In this document: piece after piece, positions 55,665-64,000 of the stretch
Position numbering within the stretch: the stretch's first letter is position 1
Layout: each line of letters starts with the position of its first letter
Origin: Domibacillus enclensis
Lineage (GTDB): Bacteria > Bacillota > Bacilli > Bacillales > Domibacillaceae
Reading direction: 5' to 3'
DNA: 64,000 nt
NCBI RefSeq assembly: GCF_900156125.1
Contig: NZ_FTLX01000001.1
Location: 708,957 to 772,956 of the forward strand
Translations under genes and position numbers: made by a program
Notes under the pieces: generated by a model
Told to the model about the DNA's origin: nothing
What the model saw: only the letters and a program-made list of their open reading frames with translations
Database searches by the model: none

Positions 55665-55689
55665 ATAAAAAGTCCTCACTTTCGGGCCG

Positions 55690-55729
55690 CAAAAAACAGC
55701 CGGCTCCGACATGATGTCAAAGCCGGCTG
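55690..55729 (-). terminator. Terminator of tpx
   Basis: CAGCCGGCT (55729-55721) and AGCCGGCTG (55705-55697) with inner TGACAT/ATGTC pairing on the minus strand, followed by TTTTTT. Confidence 0.88.
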
Positions 55730-55749
55730 CGAAACGAGCCTGTACTGAA

Positions 55750-56250
55750 TTAGTTTGCTGCTTTTGCTGCTTCAATCGCTGCATCGTAGTTCGGATGATC
55801 GGTTCCTTCACCGACGTATTCCACGTATGTGACCGTATCCGTAGAATCAATCACAAACACAGAACGCGCAAGAAGACGAAGCTCCTTCATTCCGACACCA
55901 TAGCTTTCAGCGAAAGAAAAATCGCGGTGGTCAGACAATGTTTTCACATTCTCAAGACCCGCTGCCGCACACCAGCGTTTTTGAGCAAACGGAAGGTCAG
56001 CTGAGATGGTCAGCACTTCAACGTTATCCACTTTTGCTGCTTCTTCATTGAAACGGCGTGTCTGTGCGTCACAAACACCTGTATCAATTGAAGGCACGAC
56101 ACTGATTAAACGAACTTTCCCTGATGTATCTGAAAGCGTGACAGGTGACAAATCATTTGCCAGCACCGTAAAATCCGGAGCCTTGTCCCCCGCTTTTACT
56201 TCGTTTCCGATCAATGTCATTGGATTCCCTTTAAACGTTACATTCGCCAT
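55750..56250 (-). CDS. tpx: Thiol peroxidase Tpx
   Basis: A 166-residue atypical 2-Cys peroxiredoxin that reduces hydroperoxides with thioredoxin. The peroxidatic Cys is in [17 protein letters not shown] (about 60) and the resolving Cys in [14 protein letters not shown] (about 94), as in the family. ATG at 56250 follows GGAGGGAA. It has its own terminator. In B. subtilis it is followed upstream by ytfJ and others; here rarD is next. Confidence 0.97.
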   Translation of the reverse strand: MANVTFKGNPMTLIGNEVKAGDKAPDFTVLANDLSPVTLSDTSGKVRLISVVPSIDTGVCDAQTRRFNEEAAKVDNVEVLTISADLPFAQKRWCAAAGLENVKTLSDHRDFSFAESYGVGMKELRLLARSVFVIDSTDTVTYVEYVGEGTDHPNYDAAIEAAKAAN

Positions 56251-56324
56251 TTATAATTCCCTCCACATTCAGCAGTATACATACATCATACTGAATAAAT
56301 TGGGCGGAATGCAACGAAAAAGGG

Positions 56325-57230
56325 CTAAACGACCGCTTTTTTCTTTTGAATCCCCTTTACCTGCGCAACTGTAAACACAAGAAGCGCACTCCAAATAAGA
56401 AGAAACGACAGCATTTGAGCCGGTGTAAAGGGTTCCTTGTACAGAAAAACACCCAGTATCAGCGTCATTGTCGGTGCTATGTATTGAAGAAAGCCGATTA
56501 AGTATAGAGGAATCTTTTGTGCGCCATGTCCAAACAGCAGGAGTGGAACGGCCGTCAGTACGCCGCCTCCCATTAACAGCAAATCAGTTTCCCAGGATTG
56601 GTGAAACAGCTGGAGGTGCTGGTCTCCTGCCAGCAGCAGTAAATATAAAATGGCAACCGGCGTCACAGCGGCTGTTTCGATCGTCAACCCGACCGCGGCA
56701 TCCAGACGGATCATTTTTTTCGCCAGACCGTATAAAGCAAAGGATATGGCAAGGGTCAATGACACCCATGGAAATGACCCATATGAAAAGGTCATCACAA
56801 AAACACCGCCTGCTGCCAGAATAAACGATACGACCTGCGCTTTTGAAAGAGATTCCTTTAAAACTAAAACGCCAAGCAGGACGCTCATCAACGGATTAAT
56901 GTAATACCCCATGCTCGTTTCGATGATATGGTCGTTATTCACCGCCCAAATAAAAACAAACCAGTTTACACTGATAAGTAAGGACGCAGCCGCAAGCGCC
57001 AGTGCTTTCTTAGGGTAAGTAACAATGTCCTTCAGCACCTTTCTCAGCGGCGCCAGCTTTTTCATTATTAAAAGCAAAAGGACCATAAAAACAAAAGACC
57101 AGATGATGCGGTTGGCCAGGATTTCATACGCCGACACATCACTGACGAGCTTCCAGTAAATCGGGATCAATCCCCAGATAAAATAAGAGCCGGCCGTATA
57201 CAGCATGCCTTCTCTACGCTCATTTTGCAT
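56325..57230 (-). CDS. rarD: EamA family transporter RarD
   Basis: A 301-residue drug/metabolite transporter family protein with ten predicted helices in two EamA repeats (about 5-140 and 150-290). The start MLYTAGSYFIWGLIPIYWKL, after eight residues, is typical of RarD, with GYYINPLMSVLLGVLVLKE (about 105-123) closing the first repeat. RarD was named for chloramphenicol sensitivity in Pseudomonas; the substrate is not known. ATG at 57230 follows GAGGTGG. It lies between thiI and tpx, which is not the B. subtilis arrangement. Confidence 0.9.
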   Translation of the reverse strand: MQNERREGMLYTAGSYFIWGLIPIYWKLVSDVSAYEILANRIIWSFVFMVLLLLIMKKLAPLRKVLKDIVTYPKKALALAAASLLISVNWFVFIWAVNNDHIIETSMGYYINPLMSVLLGVLVLKESLSKAQVVSFILAAGGVFVMTFSYGSFPWVSLTLAISFALYGLAKKMIRLDAAVGLTIETAAVTPVAILYLLLLAGDQHLQLFHQSWETDLLLMGGGVLTAVPLLLFGHGAQKIPLYLIGFLQYIAPTMTLILGVFLYKEPFTPAQMLSFLLIWSALLVFTVAQVKGIQKKKAVV

Positions 57231-57268
57231 GTCTCCACCTCATTTATTTCCATACACGAAATATATTT

Positions 57269-57299
57269 CTAAAAAGGACGCGCTTTTAACAAGCGCGCA
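57269..57299 (-). terminator. Terminator of nifZ-thiI
   Basis: CGCGCTT (57297-57291) and AAGCGCG (57285-57279) pair on the minus strand, followed by TCCTTTTT. Confidence 0.8.
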
Positions 57300-57302
57300 T
57301 TC

Positions 57303-58499
57303 TTATAGCAGATCGTCCATTTCTTCCTCTGCTTTCGGCAAGACAATGGTTTCTGTTTCTTTGATCGCCTTCTCGATCATCGGCTGAAAATCCAAAAAGC
57401 TTTCGAAAAACTGGACCTTTTCGGTTTTCGGTTTTGTTTTCGGAGCAGCCGGTGTAAAAATGGTGCAGCAGTCTTCAAAAGGCAAAATAGAAATATCATG
57501 TGTTCCGATTTTTCTCGCCACTTCCATGATCTCGAGCTTGTCTGTCGCCACAAGCGGCCGGAGTACAGGCGTATTCGTTACATCATTGATGGCTGCCATG
57601 CTTTCCATCGTCTGGCTTGCCACTTGTCCGAGACTTTCGCCGGTTACGATCGCTAAAGAGCCGGTCTGCTCGCGAATTTGGTCCGCAATTTGCATCATCA
57701 CTCTGCGCGTTGACGTCATCGTATAATTTTCCGGCACTTGTTTGTGAATGGCTAATTGAATGTCTGTAAACGGAACGATGTGCAAGCGGATGCTTCCTCC
57801 ATACATAGTCAGCACGTTGGCCAGATCAATGACCTTTTGCTTGGCCCGGTCACTCGTGTATGGCGGGCTGAAAAAGTGGACAGCTTCGATTTCCACTCCG
57901 CGCTTCATCATCATGTAGCCTGCCACCGGACTGTCCAAGCCACCCGATAAAAGCAAAACCGCTTTTCCTGCTGCTCCCGCAGGCATGCCGCCCGCACCCG
58001 GTATCGTTTCAGACGATAAATAAACGGCTTCTTTCCGGACTTCAACAGTCAATGTAAAATCCGGCTGGCGGACATCGACGGTCAAATCGTCTGTCCCGCG
58101 AAGAACATGCCCGCCAATTTCATGATTTAATTCATGCGTATCGAGGGGAAACTGCTTATCAGCGCGGCGTGTGCTTACTTTAAACGAAGCCGCCTGTCCA
58201 TTCATCGCTTTTTTCACAAGCAGAAGAGCCGCTTCTTTTATCGCCGCTACATCCTGCGTCGTTTTCACAACCGGGCTGAAGGATTGAATGCCAGACACAT
58301 GGACAAGCTTTTCTTTTACGTCTTCAAACGATGCCCCGTTTAAATAAAGAAACATTCTGTCTCGCTGTGCATCCACTTGAATTCGTTCATCTTTCAGCAA
58401 ACGAATAATATTCATTTTCATTTTATTTGTAAACTTGCTTCGGTTTCGTCCCTTTGTCGAGATTTCCCCGTAGCGGATTAAAATACGATCATACGTCAT
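57303..58499 (-). CDS. thiI: tRNA 4-thiouridine synthase ThiI
   Basis: A 398-residue ThiI of the Bacillus type, without the rhodanese domain found in E. coli. It has an N-terminal ferredoxin-like domain, THUMP (about 60-165) and the adenylating PP-loop domain with LLLSGGLDSPVAGY (about 182-195). It makes s4U8 in tRNA, taking sulfur from the neighbouring cysteine desulfurase. The C-terminal tail is acidic. It overlaps nifZ by four bases, the conserved arrangement. Confidence 0.96.
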   Translation of the reverse strand: MTYDRILIRYGEISTKGRNRSKFTNKMKMNIIRLLKDERIQVDAQRDRMFLYLNGASFEDVKEKLVHVSGIQSFSPVVKTTQDVAAIKEAALLLVKKAMNGQAASFKVSTRRADKQFPLDTHELNHEIGGHVLRGTDDLTVDVRQPDFTLTVEVRKEAVYLSSETIPGAGGMPAGAAGKAVLLLSGGLDSPVAGYMMMKRGVEIEAVHFFSPPYTSDRAKQKVIDLANVLTMYGGSIRLHIVPFTDIQLAIHKQVPENYTMTSTRRVMMQIADQIREQTGSLAIVTGESLGQVASQTMESMAAINDVTNTPVLRPLVATDKLEIMEVARKIGTHDISILPFEDCCTIFTPAAPKTKPKTEKVQFFESFLDFQPMIEKAIKETETIVLPKAEEEMDDLL

Positions 58500-59638
58500 T
58501 TTCGTTCATTCCTTTTTTTCGCGAGCTGCGGGACAATCGTATCCAGCGTCTCGATAAATTGTTCTGCTTCTTCCATCGTATTGCGTGAGGATAAACTGAT
58601 GCGAATAGCGGATGATGCGAGGTCCTGGTGCACCCCCATCGCCATCAGCGTTCTGCTTGGCTTTGTTTGCTTGGACGAGCAAGCACTTGTTGTCGAAACA
58701 ATGAAGCCTTTCTTTTCAAGCGCGTGAACGAGCACTTCCCCTTTTACGCCGTTCACCGACACGTTCAAAATGTGCGGTGCCGCTTGACCATCCGGTGTAT
58801 GAATAACAAATTCCGGTCTTAATTCGAGTGTTTGGCGGAGCCAGTTCGTCATCTTTTGAATAGAAGATACCTCTTCTTTTAATGTGAGACGAACGGTTTT
58901 AGCAAGCGCAGCGGCGGCGGCCGTATGCTCCGTTCCGCTGCGAATGCCTTTTTCCTGCCCTCCTCCTGATAAAAGAGGAACGAGCTCAGCACGGCTTCGT
59001 TTAACTAAAAAACCCGTGCCTTTTAAGCCGTGCAGCTTATGGCCGGACACCGACAAAAGATCAATGTTCGCCTTCTTTATGTTGAGCGGCACTTTTCCAA
59101 AGCCCTGGACAGCGTCAACATGAAATCGCGTTTGCGGATAGCTTTTCAGCATGCGGCCGATTTCTTCCACCGGCTGAATCGCGCCTGTTTCGTTGTTGAC
59201 ATGCATAACCGTGACGAGAATGGTATCATCCGTCATCACTCGTTCAATATCCGCCGTTTTCACGACACCATTTTGTCCCGGCTGTACATAAGTGACACGG
59301 AATCCTTCTTCTTCAAGGTCACGGCACGCTTCAAATACAGATGGGTGCTCAATCGCTGTTGTCACGATGTGGCGCCCTCTGTTTTGGTAAAAACGGGCAG
59401 CCCCTTTGACCGCCAAATTATTGGATTCTGTGCCGCCTGATGTAAAAATAATCTCGTCAGCACTTACCTGGCATAAGACCGCAATTTGATTCCTTGCTCT
59501 TTCAAGAAATCGCTCTGCCTCCATCCCTGGAAAATGCAGGGAAGACGGATTGCCAAAAAAGCGGGTGCTTGCTTTTATAAATGTATCCAAAACCGATTGA
59601 TCCGGCATTGTCGTTGCACTATTGTCGAAATAAATCAT
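58496..59638 (-). CDS. nifZ: Cysteine desulfurase NifZ (IscS-like)
   Basis: A 380-residue PLP-dependent cysteine desulfurase. The N-terminal YFDNSATTMP, PLP-site His and Asp (DAVQGFGKVP, about 172), the Schiff-base Lys in SVSGHKLHGLKGTG (about 195-208) and the catalytic Cys loop TSACSSKQTKPSRTL (about 320-334) are all present. It passes persulfide to ThiI for tRNA thiolation in B. subtilis. ATG at 59638 follows AAGGAG. Overlaps thiI by four bases. Confidence 0.96.
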   Translation of the reverse strand: MIYFDNSATTMPDQSVLDTFIKASTRFFGNPSSLHFPGMEAERFLERARNQIAVLCQVSADEIIFTSGGTESNNLAVKGAARFYQNRGRHIVTTAIEHPSVFEACRDLEEEGFRVTYVQPGQNGVVKTADIERVMTDDTILVTVMHVNNETGAIQPVEEIGRMLKSYPQTRFHVDAVQGFGKVPLNIKKANIDLLSVSGHKLHGLKGTGFLVKRSRAELVPLLSGGGQEKGIRSGTEHTAAAAALAKTVRLTLKEEVSSIQKMTNWLRQTLELRPEFVIHTPDGQAAPHILNVSVNGVKGEVLVHALEKKGFIVSTTSACSSKQTKPSRTLMAMGVHQDLASSAIRISLSSRNTMEEAEQFIETLDTIVPQLAKKRNERK

Positions 59639-59685
59639 CTCTGCTGCTCCTTACTTTTTTCACTTCATCATGTTAGCACATTGAC

Positions 59686-59722
59686 ACAAAAAAAGCCGCC
59701 TCTTTTTCTTGAGACGGCCTTT
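59686..59722 (-). terminator. Terminator of ezrA
   Basis: AAGGCCGTCTC and GAGGCGGCTTT pair on the minus strand with one G-T and one mismatch, followed by TTTTT. Confidence 0.8.
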
Positions 59723-59725
59723 GCT

Positions 59726-61423
59726 TTAAGGTTGTTCTTCTTTAAACTGCGCATCAAACCGCTTCAGCCCTTTGGAATCCACTTTATCAATGGCTGTAGC
59801 ACACAATTCAAGCGCTTTGCTGTAATCTGCCTGACGAAAAGCAAGCTCCGCTTCATTTAGCTTCGGCCCTATGCTTGGATGCGTCCGGCGGTACCGGTTT
59901 CCGAATTGAAGCATGCGCTCGGATAGGGCAACCTGCTCGATCAGTTCATCGGTTTTATTCGCCAAATGCTCAACGGATCCGTTGGCTGCGTCAAGTTTTT
60001 CCCGCACAGCTTTCATATTCAGCGGCTTTTCATTTAAGTTTGTGCCCGTTTCGTGAATCCGCACACGTGCATCTTCACTCAGCTCCTTGTAATAATCCGG
60101 AATACCCGGCAAGTTGCTTTGCTTTACTTTTCGTGTAATATGCTGCAAGCGGTTTTTTAAGGTTTGCAGCTCTTTCGTGGCTTCCACTTCGTCTTTTCGT
60201 AATGTTTGAAGAAAGGCAGAAAACCCTTCCTGCTCTTTTTTCAATTCTTCCATCCGTGCCTGTATGTCTTTTAATTCATCATGTAAAAATGAATACGCCG
60301 TTTTTTCTTCCTCAATACGCCCGTATAAAATTTCATACTGCTTTTCGAGATGATAGATTTCTTCCTTTAGCCGTTTCGGGACATCGGCTTCTTCCCCGTT
60401 CAGTTGGTAGCTTTGCTTGACCAGATCCGTTTGCTCCAGCAAGTCATCGTTTTGTTCGCTGATGCCATGAATAACCGTACCGGTTTCCCCTTCATCCTTC
60501 AGCACATGATGCTTCGCCATCACTTCTTTTTCCAGCAAATCGTAGAAAAATTCGATGCTGTCCCGGGCATCCTTCACGATTAATTCCGTTTCCGACACTT
60601 CTGTTTTCACAAGCAAATCTCGGCTGCGGTTTAAATCTTCCTTTAATTCATTCACTTCTTTTTCAATTTGCAGATGATCCAGCATATAGCCGTCCTGCTT
60701 CATTTCTTTGTACCCGTGTTCAATTTCTGAAAGCTGCGCCGGAAGCGTATGATTCACTTCTGTCATCAACACTGGAATCCGCACCATCTTATGTTCCATG
60801 ATGTCCATTTCCGCCTGGATTTCCATTAGCAGCTCACGGGCCTCCAGATAATCTCCATCCTCTGTTAAGTCCGCAAATTTATCGAATCGGCCAGCAATGA
60901 CGTCCAGCTGAATTTCAAGGACTGACGCTGCTTTTCCAAAGGTATGTCTGTGGGCAAGCAGCCGTTTTTTCGCTTCACGCTGGCGCGTATACATATCTTC
61001 GCCTTCTGCACGATTTTTTTCTTCGCTTCCAACAAGCTGCTCAAGCTCCGATAAAATACTATTTACTTTTTTTTCAATTTGCACGAGGCGGCTTTCAATT
61101 TCATTGTTTGTTTTTTTAGCGGCGCCAAAGCGGAATTTGTCCACCTGATCTTCAGAGGCGAACAATTTTTCATCCACAGCCGGAATATCGACTGTGACGA
61201 CTTCATCCCATTCTGCACGCCAGCGGTCGAACAGCGATTCTGTTTGTCCTGTCATATTCAGCCGCTTTACTTTTGCCAGCTCTTCATTCACTGGGCGATG
61301 AAGCAGCTCTGTTTTTTTCATGTCAAGCTGATCAATTTCTTTTGCATTTCTTTTTCTGCCCACCATTGCGTAAATGAGAAAAATAAGTACGACAATGATC
61401 GCTCCAATGACGAATTCCACCAT
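59726..61423 (-). CDS. ezrA: Septation ring formation regulator EzrA
   Basis: A 565-residue EzrA, which anchors in the membrane and limits FtsZ ring number. One N-terminal helix (about 3-20, EFVIGAIIVVLIFLIYAMV) is followed by a long series of spectrin-like coiled coils. The C-terminal QNR-type patch is represented by LQFGNRYRRTHP (about 515-526). The start is placed at the second of two tandem ATGs (61426 and 61423), nine bases after GAGG; a GTG follows and would match the B. subtilis start MEFVIG. Divergent from hisJ. Confidence 0.94.
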   Translation of the reverse strand: MVEFVIGAIIVVLIFLIYAMVGRKRNAKEIDQLDMKKTELLHRPVNEELAKVKRLNMTGQTESLFDRWRAEWDEVVTVDIPAVDEKLFASEDQVDKFRFGAAKKTNNEIESRLVQIEKKVNSILSELEQLVGSEEKNRAEGEDMYTRQREAKKRLLAHRHTFGKAASVLEIQLDVIAGRFDKFADLTEDGDYLEARELLMEIQAEMDIMEHKMVRIPVLMTEVNHTLPAQLSEIEHGYKEMKQDGYMLDHLQIEKEVNELKEDLNRSRDLLVKTEVSETELIVKDARDSIEFFYDLLEKEVMAKHHVLKDEGETGTVIHGISEQNDDLLEQTDLVKQSYQLNGEEADVPKRLKEEIYHLEKQYEILYGRIEEEKTAYSFLHDELKDIQARMEELKKEQEGFSAFLQTLRKDEVEATKELQTLKNRLQHITRKVKQSNLPGIPDYYKELSEDARVRIHETGTNLNEKPLNMKAVREKLDAANGSVEHLANKTDELIEQVALSERMLQFGNRYRRTHPSIGPKLNEAELAFRQADYSKALELCATAIDKVDSKGLKRFDAQFKEEQP

Positions 61424-61511
61424 CATAAGCCCCCTCGTAACAACGAATAAATAGTATGTATAAAAAGGAAACGCCTCATTGCGCCCCGTCAATCAATTGC
61501 GTATAATTTCA

Positions 61512-61527
61512 CTATTATTAATAATAG
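61512..61527. promoter_or_regulatory. 16-base perfect palindrome between ezrA and hisJ
   Basis: CTATTATTAATAATAG, perfectly symmetric, lies about 85 bases from ezrA and 104 from hisJ. A TATAAT lies ten bases to its left on the plus strand. It could be an operator; no protein can be named. Confidence 0.4.
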
Positions 61528-61630
61528 CATGATTGCTCATGTTTTTGATGAGAACTTATGTTTTTCCGAACAGTTTTCGCAAAAAAATGTCAAAAAAACG
61601 GCTATTTGATGAAAAAAGGAGTATTTTCGC

Positions 61631-62443
61631 ATGCTAAGAGACGGACATATTCATACGGCTTATTGCCCGCACGGCTCCACTGATTCCTTGAAGCAGTATA
61701 TTGAACGCGCGATCACGCTTGGCTTTTCTGAGATCACGTTTGCCGAGCATGCCCCGTTGCCGGCATCGTTTACCGATCCCGCTCCCGCTCGTGACAGCGC
61801 GATGCGGCCTGAGGACCTTGAGGCGTATTTAAAGGACGTAGAAGCAGCAAAGAAGGAATATGCCTCTTCAATTACAATTAACAGGGGGCTGGAAGTAGAT
61901 TACATTCCCGGTTTTGAGGAAGAAACAACCCATTTTTTGAACGAGTACGGCCCTTTTCTCGACGATGCTATTTTGTCTGTTCACTTTCTTCCAGTGCAAG
62001 GGCAATTTGTTTGTGTGGATTTCAGTAAGGAGGAATTTGAACGAATTATTCAAAAAGCCGGATCGATTGAATTTGTTTATGAGTTGTACTATCATACGTT
62101 ATTACAATCAATTCAGGCGAATCTTGGTCCCTATAAACCAACGCGGATCGGCCATATGACCCTTGTTCGTAAATTCCAGCGCATGTTTCCCTGCCATCAT
62201 TCGTTTGATGCAATGATCCAGCGTATTTTGGTCCAAATAAAACAAACCGGCTGCTCACTGGATTACAATGGCGCCGGTTTCGTCAAGCCATTATGCCGGG
62301 AAACGTATCCGCCCATTCACATTGCCCGAACGGCTCATTCGATGGGCATTCCGCTTATTTATGGGTCTGATGCTCATGCAGCGAATGGACTTGGCCAGGG
62401 TCTCGCTGAAATCGATCGCATTTTAATAGAAGGAAGTGTTTAA
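61631..62443 (+). CDS. hisJ: Histidinol-phosphatase (PHP family) HisJ
   Basis: A 270-residue PHP phosphoesterase that hydrolyses histidinol phosphate, placed as in B. subtilis away from the his operon. Metal ligands: DGHIHTAYCPHG (about 4-15), FAEHAPLP (about 38-45), GLEVDY (about 80-85), SVHFLPV (about 110), RIGHMTLV (about 172-179) and the C-terminal YGSDAHAANGLG (about 246-257). ATG at 61631 follows AAGGAG. The fRMsr gene begins two bases after its stop. Confidence 0.92.
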   Translation: MLRDGHIHTAYCPHGSTDSLKQYIERAITLGFSEITFAEHAPLPASFTDPAPARDSAMRPEDLEAYLKDVEAAKKEYASSITINRGLEVDYIPGFEEETTHFLNEYGPFLDDAILSVHFLPVQGQFVCVDFSKEEFERIIQKAGSIEFVYELYYHTLLQSIQANLGPYKPTRIGHMTLVRKFQRMFPCHHSFDAMIQRILVQIKQTGCSLDYNGAGFVKPLCRETYPPIHIARTAHSMGIPLIYGSDAHAANGLGQGLAEIDRILIEGSV

Positions 62444-62445
62444 TT

Positions 62446-62925
62446 ATGTTTCAAACTGCCGCTTATTCAGGAACAAAACCAGAGCAATACACGCTTGTCA
62501 TCAAGCAGCTGGAAGCCTTGCTTGAAGGAGAACATAATGCAACGGCAAACTTAAGCAACGCCTCTGCTCTTTTAGGCCAATTTTTGCCTCGCATTAACTG
62601 GGCTGGCTTTTATATAGTGGATGGAAATGAGCTTGTGCTTGGCCCTTTCCAGGGACTGCCGGCTTGCGTCCGTATCCCGTTTGGAAAAGGGGTATGCGGA
62701 ACAGCCGCTGCTGAGCGAAAAACGCTGCGAATTGAAGATGTTCACGCGTTTCCCGGTCATATCGCCTGTGACGCCGCTTCCCGCTCTGAAATCGTGGTAC
62801 CGCTCATCAAAAACGGTGAATTACTGGGTGTGCTTGACATCGACAGCCCTGAAACAAACCGTTTTGACGAAGAAGATGAAAAAGGCCTGGTTCAATTCGC
62901 TGAGTCATTAATCCGTTTCCTTTAA
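62446..62925 (+). CDS. ytsP: Free methionine-(R)-sulfoxide reductase (GAF domain, YtsP)
   Basis: A 159-residue GAF-domain enzyme of the fRMsr type, which reduces free methionine-R-sulfoxide. The three conserved Cys are in LPACVRIPFGKGVCGTAA (about 83 and 93) and GHIACDAASRSEIVVP (about 117). The aromatic pocket residues of INWAGFYI are present. It follows hisJ by two bases and is probably cotranscribed. The TetR gene found near it in B. subtilis is absent. Confidence 0.92.
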   Translation: MFQTAAYSGTKPEQYTLVIKQLEALLEGEHNATANLSNASALLGQFLPRINWAGFYIVDGNELVLGPFQGLPACVRIPFGKGVCGTAAAERKTLRIEDVHAFPGHIACDAASRSEIVVPLIKNGELLGVLDIDSPETNRFDEEDEKGLVQFAESLIRFL

Positions 62926-62933
62926 AGAAAAGG

Positions 62934-62962
62934 TTGACATCGAATTTCAGGCGTTATATACT
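62934..62962 (+). promoter_or_regulatory. rpsD sigma-A promoter
   Basis: A consensus TTGACA (62934-62939), 17-base spacer, TATACT (62957-62962), starting nine bases after the ytsP stop. Confidence 0.9.
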
Positions 62963-62968
62963 ACTCTT

Positions 62969-63162
62969 TGTGTAAAATAAATGCAGCCTATGTGTTCGCT
63001 GTTTAGATGTCATTTTGTTTCTTTATCCGGCTGACCGGAAAAGGGGCATCGTGTAACCCGTTGCTGCAGGGCGATGGTGCATGAAAACAAAATGTGCTGA
63101 CAGTTCTTCACACCGGTTTTTATTTTACAACAAAATAAAAACACAAAAGGAGGAGTCATTCA
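62969..63162 (+). ncRNA. S4-binding autoregulatory leader of rpsD
   Basis: A leader of about 194 bases with several complementary segments (TCCGGCTGACCGGA around 63028-63041; GGGGCATCGTG and CGATGGTGC further on), and GGCATCGTGTAACCCGTTGC, which I recall from the Bacillus S4 leader. S4 represses its own translation there. Assigned by position and partial sequence memory. Confidence 0.75.
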
Positions 63163-63765
63163 ATGGCTCGTTATACAGGTCCAAGCTGGAAATTATCCCG
63201 CCGTCTTGGTATTTCACTAAGCGGAACAGGTAAAGAAATCGAAAAACGCCCTTACGCTCCAGGTCCACACGGTCCGAACCAGCGTAAAAAAATCTCTGAA
63301 TACGGACAACAGCTTCAAGAAAAGCAAAAGCTTCGTCACATGTACGGTGTGACTGAGCGTCAATTCCGTAACTTGTTCGACAAAGCAGGTAAACTAAAAG
63401 GCGTATACGGCGAAAACTTCATGATCCTTCTTGAGTCTCGTCTTGATAACCTTGTTTACCGTTTAGGTCTTGCCCGCACTCGCCGTCAAGCTCGTCAGCT
63501 TGTTAACCACGGCCACATCACTGTTGATGGAAAACGTCTTGACATTCCATCATACCAGGTGAAAATCGGTCAAGTGATCGGTGTTCGTGAAAAATCAAAC
63601 AACTTTGCTATCATCAAAGAAGCAGTTGAAGTAAACAACTTCGTACCTGACTACTTAACATTTGATGCAGACAAGCTTGAAGGTACATTCACTCGCCTTC
63701 CTGAGCGTTCTGAATTGCCAGCAGAAATTAACGAAGCTCTTATCGTTGAGTTCTACTCACGTTAA
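63163..63765 (+). CDS. rpsD: 30S ribosomal protein S4
   Basis: A 200-residue S4 of Bacillus length. It binds 16S rRNA first during assembly. The N-terminal domain starts [19 protein letters not shown]; the S4 RNA-binding domain has [20 protein letters not shown] and [18 protein letters not shown] (about 92-129). It lacks the N-terminal Cys zinc cluster found in some bacteria. ATG at 63163 follows AAAGGAGGAG. Codon use is strongly biased. In B. subtilis tyrS follows; here repeat copy D does. Confidence 0.98.
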   Translation: MARYTGPSWKLSRRLGISLSGTGKEIEKRPYAPGPHGPNQRKKISEYGQQLQEKQKLRHMYGVTERQFRNLFDKAGKLKGVYGENFMILLESRLDNLVYRLGLARTRRQARQLVNHGHITVDGKRLDIPSYQVKIGQVIGVREKSNNFAIIKEAVEVNNFVPDYLTFDADKLEGTFTRLPERSELPAEINEALIVEFYSR

Positions 63766-63778
63766 TAACATCGTTTTA

Positions 63779-63814
63779 TGGAAAACCCCCATCACTCCCG
63801 ATGGGGGTTTTCTC
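63779..63814 (+). terminator. Terminator of rpsD
   Basis: AAAACCCCCATC and GATGGGGGTTTT form a perfect 12-bp stem with a six-base loop, followed by CTC; the T-run is in the second arm. Confidence 0.88.
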
Positions 63815-63820
63815 ATCCTG

Positions 63821-64000
63821 TTGAAAAACAATCTGGTCAAGAGAAACCAGATGTTTTTTCTAAATTGTTTCCTTTTCTCTTAGCAAAAAATAGGCTGTTT
63901 TTCTAAAAAAGAACATTCAGGGGCTCCGGGCTGCCGGCTCCGCTTTCCGGTGGGGCGAACGCTGAACCAGCCCAAAAAGCGCGGCTGTTTCAGCCTGTCC
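63821..64000 (+). repeat. Dispersed structured repeat, copy D (cut by window end)
   Basis: Begins TTGAAAAACAA, like copy C, and contains a small terminator-like hairpin of its own (ATCTGGT...ACCAGAT then GTTTTTT, 63832-63857). It then matches copies A and C through CTAAAAAAGAACATTCAGGG, CCGGTGGGGCGAACGCTGAA and the first part of the inner hairpin. The window ends within the 5' hairpin domain. Confidence 0.88.

Overview
The window is chromosomal DNA from a low-to-mid GC, spore-forming member of the Bacillaceae. The gene order follows the Bacillus subtilis segment from fadR/lcfA to rpsD, proteins read as Bacillus orthologues, and sspI marks a spore former. Genus is not certain; Bacillus sensu lato or Domibacillus-like is a guess. 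Most genes are on the minus strand.

Layout: 1-2220 fadR (cut by the window edge), lcfA and a 26-residue membrane microprotein; 2238-8093 yshE, mutS2, polX, zapA and rnhC (DNA repair and division); 8109-8323 a phased repeat array and a shared terminator; 8324-12855 pheST with a Phe T-box and an rRNA methylase; 12942-15166 sspI, a second phased array, an M42 peptidase, a dUTPase and ysdA; 15247-18933 infC-rpmI-rplT with an L20 leader, and thrS with a Thr T-box; 18942-27725 dnaI, dnaB, nrdR, speD, gapB, coaE, mutM, polA; 27940-30434 phoPR; 31144-34659 citZ-icd-mdh; 34964-39556 membrane proteins, pyk, pfkA; 39725-45462 accDA, a GntR regulator, dnaE; 45983-50051 nrnA, ytpI, ytoI, ytkL, a UspA protein; 50093-52674 argGH; 52907-56250 a small helical protein, an EcsC protein, ytxK, tpx; 56325-63765 rarD, thiI, nifZ, ezrA, hisJ, fRMsr, rpsD.

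Functionally it is mostly core metabolism and information processing: lower glycolysis and citrate branch of the TCA cycle, malonyl-CoA supply, fatty acid oxidation control, replication initiation, base excision repair, and translation. Regulation is rich in RNA leaders (two T-boxes, L20 and S4 autoregulatory leaders, a possible speD switch) and in readable operators (FadR, CcpN-like, cre-like, GntR palindrome).

The parts not explained by known gene content are non-coding: (1) two intergenic arrays of eight 20-21 bp units that reverse orientation at a perfect palindrome, both sitting between convergent genes, with different unit sequences but the same design; (2) a dispersed 400-550 bp element present four times, all on the same strand, with two long hairpin domains that show compensatory base changes between copies; (3) a speD leader in which the Shine-Dalgarno can pair with an upstream C-run. 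Compared with B. subtilis, several genes are missing from their usual places (cvpA/yshB, ytxBC, ytaF, malic enzyme, moaB-ackA, and the genes normally between tpx and thiI).
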